Positions 24,136 through 31,604 of a stretch of DNA of 34,243 nucleotides are shown piece after piece. The notes under the pieces are model-generated. The model had not been told where the DNA came from. It ran no database searches and saw only the letters and a list, made by a program, of their open reading frames with translations. Origin of the DNA: Candidatus Methanomethylophilaceae archaeon (GTDB lineage Archaea; Thermoplasmatota; Thermoplasmata; Methanomassiliicoccales; Methanomethylophilaceae); the NCBI GenBank assembly GCA_017461225.1, contig JAFTYV010000004.1, forward strand, positions 1-34,243, in the 5' to 3' direction. The position numbers and the translations under genes were made by a program. The first letter of the stretch is position 1. The number at the start of each line of letters is the position of its first letter.

Positions 24136-25291
24136 CACCGTCTGGACGGTGCAGTGGGACTGCCCCCGGAACCGTGCGGTGCTGCTCGCCGTCTGCGTGT
24201 CATCCGTGGTCCTGACGTTCGCCTGCGTGGCGGGGTTGGCGATGGGGTCCACCCTCCTGATGCTGGCATCGGGTGCCGCGATCGGGATCCTGTTGACCGC
24301 TACCGCCCTGCAATCCAGGTTCAGGGTGTCTGGTCACGGTCCAACGGAGGGTTGCGGGACCGCCCGGTTCCGTTGCGTCCCCGCCGACGGGTACGGGAAC
24401 ATGTACGTCGAGGCCGGATCGGACCGTGGCACCGTGAGGGGTTCCGCGGTCTTCTGGTCCGACACCTACAGGGGACAGTGCGATTCCATGGTTGTCCTCG
24501 GTGTTGCCACGGTCCTGTTCGCACCCCTGGTGCTCTGGGATCCGGTGTCGGACGCCGTACCGGTGGCGGTTTCGGTGGTGTCCGGTGTCCTCGTGATCGG
24601 GATGTCGGTGAACACGCTGCGCATCCTCGGTAGGGTCCCGGACATGTCCGATGCGGATCCCGTGGACGTCGTGTATCTGGACAGGGGCCATTACGCCCGT
24701 TTCGTGTGGGACGATGTCCCTGCGGAGGGCATCGACGGGGTGTGGTTGGTCGACGGCAGGTCCCGCAGGGAGGCCCTGGTCATGGTGGTGGCTGTGACCC
24801 TCCTGACGGTGTCCGCCCTGTTGCAGCACACCATGGGCGATCATGTGGCCGCATCGCTCACCGTGTCGTCGACGGGAGTCCTGTCCGTCCTGTGGATGCT
24901 GTCCATGTCCCTCCGTCTCCACGGTACCGGCGACGGGTCCCGGGGCCGGGTCCGCACGGTCCGCATGAGGTCGCACGGGATGTGGACCTCCATCACCGCC
25001 GTGGACGGGGCGGATCAGCTGTCCGTGACCGCATGCGGCGGAACGGCGTTCATCAGGTGGAGGCTCGTGTACCTGGTCATGGGGGCCATGATCCTGTCCA
25101 ACGTGTTCATCTCCCTGGTCGGGGAGTCCCCGGGCATGTCGACGGGGATGGCCCTGGTGTTCCTCCCCGTCTTCCTGTACACCGTCGTGTCGTATCGCAC
25201 CGGCGGTCCGTCCGATGCGGACGGGGACACGGTGGATGTGTGCGTCACGGACCAGGGAAACGGTCGTCTCCGCATGGTCCGTGTGCGCTGA
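24128..25291 (+). CDS. eight-TM protein, repeated two-helix plus soluble-domain units
   Basis: 387 residues with about eight membrane helices in four hairpin pairs (about 17-60, 119-160, 213-259 and 312-357), each followed by a 45-60-residue hydrophilic, beta-like segment. The repeated architecture suggests four copies of a two-helix unit. It is co-transcribed with the preceding duplicated-domain membrane protein (8-nt overlap) and probably works with it in the membrane. No transporter or enzyme motif recognised. A hairpin terminator follows. Confidence 0.68.
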   Translation: MGDTVWTVQWDCPRNRAVLLAVCVSSVVLTFACVAGLAMGSTLLMLASGAAIGILLTATALQSRFRVSGHGPTEGCGTARFRCVPADGYGNMYVEAGSDRGTVRGSAVFWSDTYRGQCDSMVVLGVATVLFAPLVLWDPVSDAVPVAVSVVSGVLVIGMSVNTLRILGRVPDMSDADPVDVVYLDRGHYARFVWDDVPAEGIDGVWLVDGRSRREALVMVVAVTLLTVSALLQHTMGDHVAASLTVSSTGVLSVLWMLSMSLRLHGTGDGSRGRVRTVRMRSHGMWTSITAVDGADQLSVTACGGTAFIRWRLVYLVMGAMILSNVFISLVGESPGMSTGMALVFLPVFLYTVVSYRTGGPSDADGDTVDVCVTDQGNGRLRMVRVR

Positions 25292-25296
25292 AAACA

Positions 25297-25313
25297 GCGG
25301 GGCTATACCCCGC
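25297..25313. terminator. terminator between convergent genes
   Basis: GCGGGG-CTATA-CCCCGC hairpin 6 bp past the stop at 25291 and 14 bp from the stop of the DUF169 gene; probably serves both strands. Confidence 0.6.
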
Positions 25314-25326
25314 CTTTGTAGAAGGA

Positions 25327-26067
25327 TCACCACTTCCCTTCGGAGGCGGCGGACAGGTTGTCAAGGTACCTCTGCTGCGAGAGGAAGGATGCACCGATGT
25401 CGGAGACCATCCTCCTGTACAGGGAGTACGGCACCGCGTAGCTGAGGATGTCCGGGGGGACGAACCTGCGCGCGTACATGTCGGTCATGCCGATGACGCC
25501 GCGGGGATCGTCGGAACCCGCCTCCCCCATGGGGATGGCGTAGATCTGCTGGCAGGCGAGTCCGAAGGGTGCAGTGGACGCCGGTCCCTCCGATGTGCGG
25601 GAGAAGGCCGCGAGCTGCATGAGCGCGGAGAGCTCCACGGGGTTCACCAGGAACACCACGACCTCCACGGGTATGCCCTCGGCCTCCGCCGAGTCCAGGT
25701 CCTGGAACACGATGGCGTCCTCCCCGTCGCCCATGTCGGGGACGCACTCCATCTGCCTCATGGCGCACTCCGGGTCGCGGAAGTACCTCTTGCCGGGTCT
25801 GCCCTCCTCCGGTGGACGGTCGGACATGTTCACAGCGGTCTTGCCGCGGTCGGGGATCCCGCCGAAACCGAGTCCCCCGACTGCACCGTGGCAGCGTATG
25901 GAACCCGCATCCGCGGCGTACTTCCCGCCGTTGCGGGCGCATCCCGTCAGGAGCAGGGGTATGACGCACTTCCCCTCGGGGACGACCGCGTCCTCCGGGA
26001 CGGATGGCGAGCGGTAGACCGCCACCGGCCTGCAGCCGAGACCGAGTGCCTCGGAGAGGGGGTTCAT
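25327..26067 (-). CDS. DUF169-family protein (COG2043)
   Basis: 246 residues. Family signals are the N-terminal LGLGCRPVAVYR and the Cys-containing motif SIRCHGAVGGLGFGG near residue 59, with further Cys at 12, 34 and 43 (CVIPLLLTGC). DUF169 proteins have no established biochemical role; the conserved Cys suggest a metal or Fe-S site. It overlaps the upstream cbiK-like gene as ATGA, so both are translated together, and they are divergent from the nitrogenase-like genes under a shared operator type. I infer a part in metal or tetrapyrrole handling. Confidence 0.8.
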   Translation of the reverse strand: MNPLSEALGLGCRPVAVYRSPSVPEDAVVPEGKCVIPLLLTGCARNGGKYAADAGSIRCHGAVGGLGFGGIPDRGKTAVNMSDRPPEEGRPGKRYFRDPECAMRQMECVPDMGDGEDAIVFQDLDSAEAEGIPVEVVVFLVNPVELSALMQLAAFSRTSEGPASTAPFGLACQQIYAIPMGEAGSDDPRGVIGMTDMYARRFVPPDILSYAVPYSLYRRMVSDIGASFLSQQRYLDNLSAASEGKW

Positions 26068-26885
26068 TCGGGACCACCCAGTTCCGCTATCGCCCTGTCC
26101 GCATGGACCCCGAAGAGGTCCTCGAACGCAGGGAACTCGCCGAGTCCCTTGACGATGCAGTGGACCCTGTACCCCCTGGACTCCATGTAGGAGCGGAGGG
26201 AGTCCTCCTCGTCGCCGGCCATGTCGTTGTTGGCATGGTCCCCGGCCACGAGCATGAAGGGCAGGAGGACCACGTCGGAGAACCCGAGCCCCTCCATGAT
26301 GTCCGCCGTGTCCTCGAACGTGGGGAACCCCTCGACGGTGGTCATGAAGACGTTGCGGTGCCCGGCAGCCATCAGCTTGAGCTGCAGCTGGCAGTACGCG
26401 GCGTTGGCATGGTGCTCCGTGCCGTGCCCCATCATCACGACGGCCGCACCCTCGCCCGCGACCTCGGCGGCGGCGGGGATTATGTCCGCCTCGATGGCGG
26501 ACACGGCGTCGTCGTAGTCGGAATCCTCCGTGAGTAGCGGGGTCCCCAGGGAGATGTGGGCGAAGCGGTCCCTGTACTCCCCGACCGCATCCTCGACCAG
26601 CTCGTACTCGATGCCGTTCATTATGTAGGTGGGCTGCACGACCACCGTGTCGAAACCCTCGTCGGCCAGTCTCGCCAGTGCGTCGGTGATGAAGTCGATC
26701 TCCATCCCGTCGCGTTCGCGGAGCTTCCTTATGATCATCCTGCTGGTGAACGCTCTCCTGCACTCCCAGTCGGGGTGGTTGGCGGCGATCCTGGACTCGA
26801 TCACGTCGATGGTCCTGGCGCGGTTCTCGTTGAAGCTCGTTCCGAAGCTGGTCACGAGTATGGCTCTCCTACGGGGGTCTGTCAT
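26064..26885 (-). CDS. cbiK: CbiK-type sirohydrochlorin (cobalto)chelatase
   Basis: 273 residues, like class II anaerobic cobaltochelatase CbiK, which inserts Co2+ into sirohydrochlorin. Seen: ILVTSFGTSF (residues 9-18), FTSRMIIRKL, the metal-binding His154 in MGHGTEHHANAAY and His217 in MLVAGDHANNDMAGD. CbiK is mainly a bacterial form; methanogens more often use the short CbiX/CfbA. This one may serve cobalamin, or a metal-tetrapyrrole processed by the divergent nitrogenase-like proteins. The start MTDPRRR lies 4 bp from an operator that contains its TATA box. Cytosolic. Metal specificity cannot be read from sequence. Confidence 0.9.
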   Translation of the reverse strand: MTDPRRRAILVTSFGTSFNENRARTIDVIESRIAANHPDWECRRAFTSRMIIRKLRERDGMEIDFITDALARLADEGFDTVVVQPTYIMNGIEYELVEDAVGEYRDRFAHISLGTPLLTEDSDYDDAVSAIEADIIPAAAEVAGEGAAVVMMGHGTEHHANAAYCQLQLKLMAAGHRNVFMTTVEGFPTFEDTADIMEGLGFSDVVLLPFMLVAGDHANNDMAGDEEDSLRSYMESRGYRVHCIVKGLGEFPAFEDLFGVHADRAIAELGGPE

Positions 26886-26888
26886 GTG

Positions 26889-26909
26889 TATTGGATGTAT
26901 AATCCAATA
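26889..26909 (-). promoter_or_regulatory. operator/promoter of cbiK-DUF169
   Basis: Perfect dyad TATTGGAT-GTATA-ATCCAATA with the TATA-like spacer at its centre, about 14 bp from the ATG at 26885. Same design as at 27159 and 30625. The position is close to the start, so the TATA used for leaderless initiation may be the neighbouring AATATATT (26905-26912). Confidence 0.75.
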
Positions 26910-27083
26910 TATTAAGTGGTCCGATGCCGGCAATGGACAAGAAGACCCGGCACCGGGGATAAGGCGTTTACATCCGTCCCCGTCACGGGTTGTGAGATTG
27001 GTTCGATGTGCTCAGCCGATACGGGTGCGGTTGGATACCTAGGTCAGGGACGGAAACACACCCGTGATGAATGGATTTTGATA

Positions 27084-27100
27084 TTGGATATATAATACAA
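27084..27100. promoter_or_regulatory. additional operator-like dyad
   Basis: TTGGATATATAATACAA: one mismatch from a perfect TTGGAT-N5-ATCCAA dyad, TATA-like centre, in mid-intergenic position with no gene start at the right distance on either strand. Could be an auxiliary site or drive a small RNA. Confidence 0.5.
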
Positions 27101-27158
27101 CCCTTAGATGGACGATTGTGTCCGCATCCGTCAACCGGCATGATGGTGTGGGAGATAA

Positions 27159-27175
27159 TTGGATTATATATCCAA
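27159..27175 (+). promoter_or_regulatory. operator/promoter of the nitrogenase-like operon
   Basis: Perfect dyad TTGGAT-TATAT-ATCCAA. Its centre is the box A, 27-28 bp before ATG 27195, so a bound protein would block TBP directly; the arrangement implies repression. Confidence 0.8.
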
Positions 27176-27194
27176 CTACATACAGCTCCCCATC

Positions 27195-29285
27195 ATGTTC
27201 AAGATATCGGTCTACGGGAAGGGGGGCATCGGCAAATCGACTGTCTCCGCGAACCTTTCCCACGCGCTGTCCGCGGGGGGAGCCAGGGTTCTGCATGTCG
27301 GATGCGATCCCAAGCACGATTCCACGCGTCTCCTCACGGACGGTGTGCCGGTCGCGACCTTCGCGGAATCCGGTCCGGACGCGCTGGTGGACACGGGCTG
27401 CGGTGTGTCCTGTGTGGAGTGCGGCGGGGCACCCGTCGGCACGGGATGTGCCGGCAGGGGCATGGCGATGCTGTTCGAGAGCATCTCCGACGTGGATGCC
27501 GACTACAGGGTGTGCGACGTCCTCGGGGACGTGGTCTGCGGCGGCTTCTCCATCCCCCTGAGGGAGGACAACGTCGACGCCGTCGTCCTGGTGACATCCG
27601 GGGAGTTCATGTCGCTCTACGCCTGCAACAACATCCTCCGCGGGATCAGTAACCTCAACGGGAGGGACTGTGTCCTCGGCATAGTCATGAACCGCCGCGG
27701 GGACATCGGAGAGGAGCTGAGGGTCCGCAGGTTCGCGGAGGCCGTGGGACTCCCGGTCGTGTGCGACATACCCCGCAGCGACAGGTTCCGCGAGGCGGAG
27801 GCCAGGGGCTCCACGCTGGTCTCCCTTTTCCCCGATTCGGAGGAGGCCGCCGCCATCGGCGACCTGGTACGTGCGGTGACGTCCGACCCCGTGCTGCACC
27901 CCGCCTCCCCGCTGTCCGATGATGCCATGACCGACCTTGCCGCCGGGAGGCCGGTGCGCGATGGGTGCCGCGACGTCTCCCGGAGCCGCGGATGCAGCTT
28001 CGAGATGTACGACCACGACCGCGGGATGACCTACTCCGGCTCCTATGTGATGCCGTCCTGCACGTCGCACGGTGCGGTGGAGGCCGGTCTGAGGGTGCCC
28101 GATGCGGCGGTGGTCCTGCACGGTCCCCGCAACTGCGCATACCTCATGGAGTACGCGTTCCGCCGCAGGATGCTGCAGGAGCACGGCCAGAGACCGGGGC
28201 CGCTGCCGTCCTGCAACCTGTACAGCACCGGCATCGATGGCGGGACCCTGTTCCGCGGGGATGCGGAAGCGGTCTCCGAAGCGGTGTCACGTGCGGTCTC
28301 CGACGGTTTCCGCACGGTGTTCCTGGTCCACAGCTGTGCGACCGAGATAGCCGCGACGGACCTCGCGGGGATCGCCGCATCGCTCTCCGATGAGCTCGGT
28401 GCCGACGTGGTCGCGATCGAGCCGGACGCCAACTTCCTGGGCAGCAGGTTCGGGGGGCTGTCCGGTATGATGGACAGATTGGTCTCCTACATGGACCCGG
28501 ACGTCCCCGTCGAGCCTGGCACCGTCAACCTGGTGTCGCGCTGGTTCCACGGGTTCGGGAGGGAGAGGAACAGGAGGGAGCTGGACCTGATCCTGGGTTC
28601 GATGGGGATGAGGCTCAACACGATGTTCCTGGACCACTGCACCATCCCGGAGATATCCCGTTTCTGCGCGGGGGAGGTGGACGTGCAGGTCGGGGCTTCC
28701 CGCATCAACGGGCAGGTCTGCGACACGATCTCCGAGCGCACCGGGAGGCCGCGGGCACTGGTCCTCGATCCTCCCGTGGGCCTGTCCCAGTCCCTGGCAT
28801 GGGTGGACGCGGTGTGCGGACGCACCGGCCGCGACCCCGCCTCCGCACGGGAACTGCTCCGGAGGAGGTACCTCGACGGCATCTCGCCTCTGAGGGAACG
28901 CGTGCGGGGCAGGAGGGCGATGGTCTACTGCTACTCCCACACGGACGTGCAGTGGCAGCTGGAGGTCCTGCGCGACCTGGGTGTCGAGGTGGTGAAGGTG
29001 GTGTTCGTCAAGGGAAACGTCGTGGACGCCGCGGAGGCGGTTCCGGCATACGATGGATTGGATGTGGAATGGGACGGATCGTACTGCGGCTTCCTGGAGG
29101 ACTACAGGCGGTTGGGACCGGACATAGTGGTGGCGAACGACCACAACAGAATCGCCCGTTCCGGGGCGAGGTGGTGCTCGATGAACCCCACGGTGTTCGG
29201 TATCGGCGGCGCCGTGGAGTGGGCCCGCAGGCTCTGCGACAGCATGGACCTCCCCACGGGACTCGGATGGAAGGTGGGACTGTGA
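27195..29285 (+). CDS. nitrogenase-like fusion: NifH-like reductase joined to NifD-like catalytic subunit
   Basis: 696 residues. Residues 1 to about 240 are a NifH/BchL/CfbC-type iron protein: P-loop GKGGIGKST (8-16), GCDPKHDST (36-44), and the two [4Fe-4S] ligands Cys85 (GTGCAGRG) and Cys115 (VVCGGF). Residues about 270-696 are a NifD-like subunit with the three cluster Cys at 289 (MPSCTSHG), 314 (LHGPRNCAY) and 381 (VHSCATEIAATD). Electron donor and acceptor are therefore in one chain, which is unusual because the donor normally docks and leaves. The next gene is NifK-like. There is no NifE/N/B nearby and no reason to expect N2 fixation. Nearest functional analogies are CfbCD (F430) and chlorophyllide reductases acting on tetrapyrroles; CbiK next door supports such a substrate. 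The ATG at 27195 is set by the operator-TATA 27 bp upstream. Confidence 0.88.
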   Translation: MFKISVYGKGGIGKSTVSANLSHALSAGGARVLHVGCDPKHDSTRLLTDGVPVATFAESGPDALVDTGCGVSCVECGGAPVGTGCAGRGMAMLFESISDVDADYRVCDVLGDVVCGGFSIPLREDNVDAVVLVTSGEFMSLYACNNILRGISNLNGRDCVLGIVMNRRGDIGEELRVRRFAEAVGLPVVCDIPRSDRFREAEARGSTLVSLFPDSEEAAAIGDLVRAVTSDPVLHPASPLSDDAMTDLAAGRPVRDGCRDVSRSRGCSFEMYDHDRGMTYSGSYVMPSCTSHGAVEAGLRVPDAAVVLHGPRNCAYLMEYAFRRRMLQEHGQRPGPLPSCNLYSTGIDGGTLFRGDAEAVSEAVSRAVSDGFRTVFLVHSCATEIAATDLAGIAASLSDELGADVVAIEPDANFLGSRFGGLSGMMDRLVSYMDPDVPVEPGTVNLVSRWFHGFGRERNRRELDLILGSMGMRLNTMFLDHCTIPEISRFCAGEVDVQVGASRINGQVCDTISERTGRPRALVLDPPVGLSQSLAWVDAVCGRTGRDPASARELLRRRYLDGISPLRERVRGRRAMVYCYSHTDVQWQLEVLRDLGVEVVKVVFVKGNVVDAAEAVPAYDGLDVEWDGSYCGFLEDYRRLGPDIVVANDHNRIARSGARWCSMNPTVFGIGGAVEWARRLCDSMDLPTGLGWKVGL

Positions 29286-30565
29286 GGATCCAACCCGACG
29301 GCATACTCGGTGCGATGGTCGCATCGGAGGGTTTCAGGGGGAACACGACCCTGGTCAACGGGGCGGGCGGATGCAGGTCCCGTGCACAGATCGTCCTGAG
29401 GGACCTCGTGCCGGAGTACAGGGAGGAGGACCCCCGCTGCTGCGGCTCGCCGTTCTTCAGCAGGCAGTCCCGTCTGCCGTGCACGTATCTGGGCTCGGAC
29501 GACATAGTGTTCGGCACCGGGTGCAAGGTCTCGGAGGGCCTGGACGCGGTGAGGTCGGTGAAGGGAGGGAGGACGGTCCTGGTCGACACGCTGGGGGCCT
29601 CCCTGCTGTGCACGGACTACTCCCGCATCCCGTCCGAGGGCACCGTGATCTGCGATGCTGACCTGGCGTCCATGTCGTTCCACGAGGGGTTCGACCTGAT
29701 GACGGAATCGGTCCTGTGCTCCATGGACATCGACGGTCCCGGTACGGACGGACCGTCCGTGAACATCCTCGGCTACAACCTGTCCGATCTGGGATGGGTG
29801 CAGGGGCGGGAGGAGCTGACCCGTCTGCTCTTGGCCATGGGCGTCCGTGTGAACGCGTTCGTCGGATGCGACTGCACGGACGGGGAGGTCGCGACGTCCG
29901 GATCGTCGGACCTCAACGTCGTCGTGCACCCGGAGTACGCCATCGGGACGTCCCGGTTCTACTCGGACACGTTCGGGACGCCCGCACTCGTCCCGTCGAT
30001 GGGGGCCCCGGTCGGCTACGCCGCCACGAGGTCCCTGCTGACGGAGGTGGCGGACCGTCTGGGCGTGGACCCCGCCCCCGCCCTGGGGATGGTGTCCGCC
30101 GACGAGTCCCTCGTGCTGTCCCGTCTGATGAACTGCAACAAGGTCGTCGACTCACTGCGTGCCAAGGGCTTCGCCCTGGAGGGGGACTCCTCCACCGTGT
30201 ACCCCCTGATGGTGTGGATGCACACCGTGTTCAGGATGGTCCCACGTTCCGTGGTCCTGCACGACGGGGCGTACCTCGCGGAAGTCGTCGGGTTCCTCGA
30301 CGGGATAGGTGCGGGGGATGCGATGGGCTCCGGTGACACGGGGGATTGCGAGGTGGTGTTCACAGACGGGGTGACGGCTGGTCACGGGGTGCTCATGGAT
30401 CCCGCCCGCTCCCATGTCGCCATCGGGATGCCGTACCCCGGTGTCGTGGACCTGATGCGCAGGTGCATGGTGGCGACGTCCGGATGCAGGTACATCCTGG
30501 ACACCATGCTGAACGGCATCGGGAGGTTCGGTTGCGGACAGCCCAGCAACGTCGACATGAGGTGA
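29282..30565 (+). CDS. NifK-like partner subunit
   Basis: 427 residues, starting at GTG that overlaps the upstream TGA (GTGA), so it is translationally coupled. Nitrogenase component 1 pattern: VNGAGGC (Cys31) for the GPxGC block, SDDIVFGTGCKVSEGLDAV (73-90) for the VFGG..NL.EGL motif of NifK, then LVDTLGASLLC (Cys110) for the TC..EVIG block. A Cys-rich insert (RCCG, 53-54; Cys67) is not in NifK. Only about 30 residues precede the first Cys, so the N-terminal arm and the first P-cluster Cys of NifK are missing; Cys81 or the insert might replace it. It probably forms a heterotetramer with the H-D fusion. Confidence 0.85.
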   Translation: MRIQPDGILGAMVASEGFRGNTTLVNGAGGCRSRAQIVLRDLVPEYREEDPRCCGSPFFSRQSRLPCTYLGSDDIVFGTGCKVSEGLDAVRSVKGGRTVLVDTLGASLLCTDYSRIPSEGTVICDADLASMSFHEGFDLMTESVLCSMDIDGPGTDGPSVNILGYNLSDLGWVQGREELTRLLLAMGVRVNAFVGCDCTDGEVATSGSSDLNVVVHPEYAIGTSRFYSDTFGTPALVPSMGAPVGYAATRSLLTEVADRLGVDPAPALGMVSADESLVLSRLMNCNKVVDSLRAKGFALEGDSSTVYPLMVWMHTVFRMVPRSVVLHDGAYLAEVVGFLDGIGAGDAMGSGDTGDCEVVFTDGVTAGHGVLMDPARSHVAIGMPYPGVVDLMRRCMVATSGCRYILDTMLNGIGRFGCGQPSNVDMR

Positions 30566-30624
30566 TCCCCGCTGCGACGGGGACGTCACGGCGCTCCGGA
30601 ACCATCCAACGGAAGTGATATATA

Positions 30625-30641
30625 TTGGCTATATCATCCAA
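30625..30641 (+). promoter_or_regulatory. operator-like dyad before the structured RNA region
   Basis: TTGGCTATATCATCCAA: same 17-bp form as the operators of the nitrogenase-like and cbiK operons, with one arm mismatch, TATA-like centre, 35 bp before the first stem of the candidate RNA. No protein gene begins downstream. Confidence 0.6.
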
Positions 30642-30659
30642 CCAATAGAGGTGCGAAGC

Positions 30660-30830
30660 GTCGAACGCATCTCTTTCCTCCACATTACGGGCCCCAGGGC
30701 CCGGTTGCAAGTCCTCGTGTCCGCGCGTGAAGAGATGCGGTCTGCGGGCCAAAGGGGACCTCGGGGGTGCATAACCGGGAGCCTCTGTTCTTTCCGGTAC
30801 CCACGGCATGCACCCCCGTGCCCTCGATAC
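30660..30830 (+). ncRNA. candidate structured small RNA of the nitrogenase-like regulon
   Basis: Starts where a transcript from the operator-promoter at 30625-30641 would begin. Two strong foldings: a 10-bp perfect stem CGCATCTCTT (30666-30675) / AAGAGATGCG (30730-30739) enclosing a GGGCC-CCAG-GGCCC hairpin (30689-30702), and an 11-bp perfect stem CGGGGGTGCAT (30762-30772) / ATGCACCCCCG (30808-30818) enclosing ACCGG / CCGGT. No frame is coding-like. I do not recognise tRNA, SRP, RNase P or a known riboswitch. The 3' end is undefined. Confidence 0.5.
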
Positions 30831-30881
30831 TCCATGTTTGTGACGGTAAAATGTATCCAGTCTGTGTCGATTCCAGGTAAC

Positions 30882-30989
30882 GATATATAGGAGTGGCACA
30901 TCGCCGTGTGTGTCGGACACTCAGATGCCTGACATCACAAACCTCTCCCGTCGATCCGGAGATAAATGGCGGGGGAGGACCCCCGTTTT
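30882..30989 (+). other. possible mini transcription unit (box A to terminator)
   Basis: GATATATA (30882-30889) is a good box A; a hairpin CGGGGG-AGGA-CCCCCG (30970-30985) with TTTT follows about 80 bp downstream on the same strand. Between them is no convincing ORF. It may be an independent small RNA or the end of the upstream RNA. Confidence 0.35.
30970..30989 (+). terminator. plus-strand terminator
   Basis: 6-bp stem CGGGGG / CCCCCG, 4-nt loop, then TTTT on the plus strand. It does not suit the minus-strand flavoredoxin gene, whose side lacks a U-tract, so it points to a plus-strand transcript ending here. Confidence 0.6.
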
Positions 30990-30999
30990 GAAATGTGTC

Positions 31000-31557
31000 T
31001 CAGAGAAGTTCCTTCCCGTCGGAGAACGCCTTCCCGACCTTCCCGCCGATGACGTGGTAGTTGCGGTTGACCGGGTCGTACGTGATCGGTCTGAGCTTGC
31101 AGGGGTCGACCTTCCCGTCGGTGAGCACGGACTCGTCCGCCTTTATCCCGACTATGTCGCCTATGAGCATCTCCGACTCCGTGTCGTAGCTGACGACCCT
31201 GCACTCCAGCGTCATGCGGAGCTCGTCGATGACGGGGGCGTCCACGAGGTCCGAGGGGGTCTGGTGGAGGCCCGACCTCGCGAACTTGTCGGGGACGTCG
31301 TTCCCGGACACGATGCCCACGTAGTCGCATGCGACGACGTTGTCCGCATCGGCGATCCCGACGGTGAAGGCACCGCGCTCGACCAGGTTGGCGGCCGTCC
31401 TGTGGCCCTTGTCGATGCACACCATGATGCGCTTCTCGTTCGCTATGCCGCCCCATGCGGCGTTCATGGCGTTGGGCGTCCCGTCGGCGTTGTACGTTCC
31501 GATGATGAAGACGGGTTCCGGGTAGACAGTGGATGCGGGTTTGAGACTGACCTTCAT
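31000..31557 (-). CDS. flavoredoxin / flavin reductase-like FMN protein
   Basis: 185 residues of the flavin-reductase-like (DIM6/NTAB, flavoredoxin) fold. Seen: MKVSLKPASTVYPEPVFIIGTYNADGTPNAMNAAWGG, the FMN-binding N-terminal pattern, followed by RTAANL and GAFTVGI. Flavoredoxins carry electrons between flavin and Fe-S proteins in anaerobes. ATG 31557 is chosen because GGTTATAT (31581-31588, read on the minus strand) lies 27 bp upstream; longer upstream frames run into the next gene's end. It could donate electrons to neighbouring reductases, but nothing proves this. Confidence 0.9.
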   Translation of the reverse strand: MKVSLKPASTVYPEPVFIIGTYNADGTPNAMNAAWGGIANEKRIMVCIDKGHRTAANLVERGAFTVGIADADNVVACDYVGIVSGNDVPDKFARSGLHQTPSDLVDAPVIDELRMTLECRVVSYDTESEMLIGDIVGIKADESVLTDGKVDPCKLRPITYDPVNRNYHVIGGKVGKAFSDGKELL

Positions 31558-31604
31558 GTCCACGGGGATGGTGTCGCCGGATATAACCGTGGCCACGGCC
31601 GCGG

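Larger units (their letters stand above)
26910..27194. other. divergent control region between cbiK and the nitrogenase-like operon
   Basis: About 285 bp without a gene. Holds two further operator-type dyads (27084-27100, 27159-27175) and two pairs of 7-bp inverted repeats in between. No coding bias in any frame. Confidence 0.6.

Noticed and set aside
27195-30565. Nitrogen-fixing nitrogenase
   Set aside because: No NifE, NifN, NifB or second Fe-protein gene, no FeMo-cofactor ligand pattern recognised, and the K subunit lacks its N-terminal arm. A tetrapyrrole-type reductase fits better.
30685-30760. Possible tRNA or SRP RNA in the structured region
   Set aside because: A GGTTGCAAGTCC stretch looks like a T-arm at first, but no acceptor pairing or anticodon arm fits, and the conserved SRP helix 8 and RNase P core sequences are absent.
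30615-30890. Small protein gene after the operator at 30625
   Set aside because: The 91-codon frame has no coding bias, starts inside the operator and includes both stable stems. An RNA is the simpler reading.
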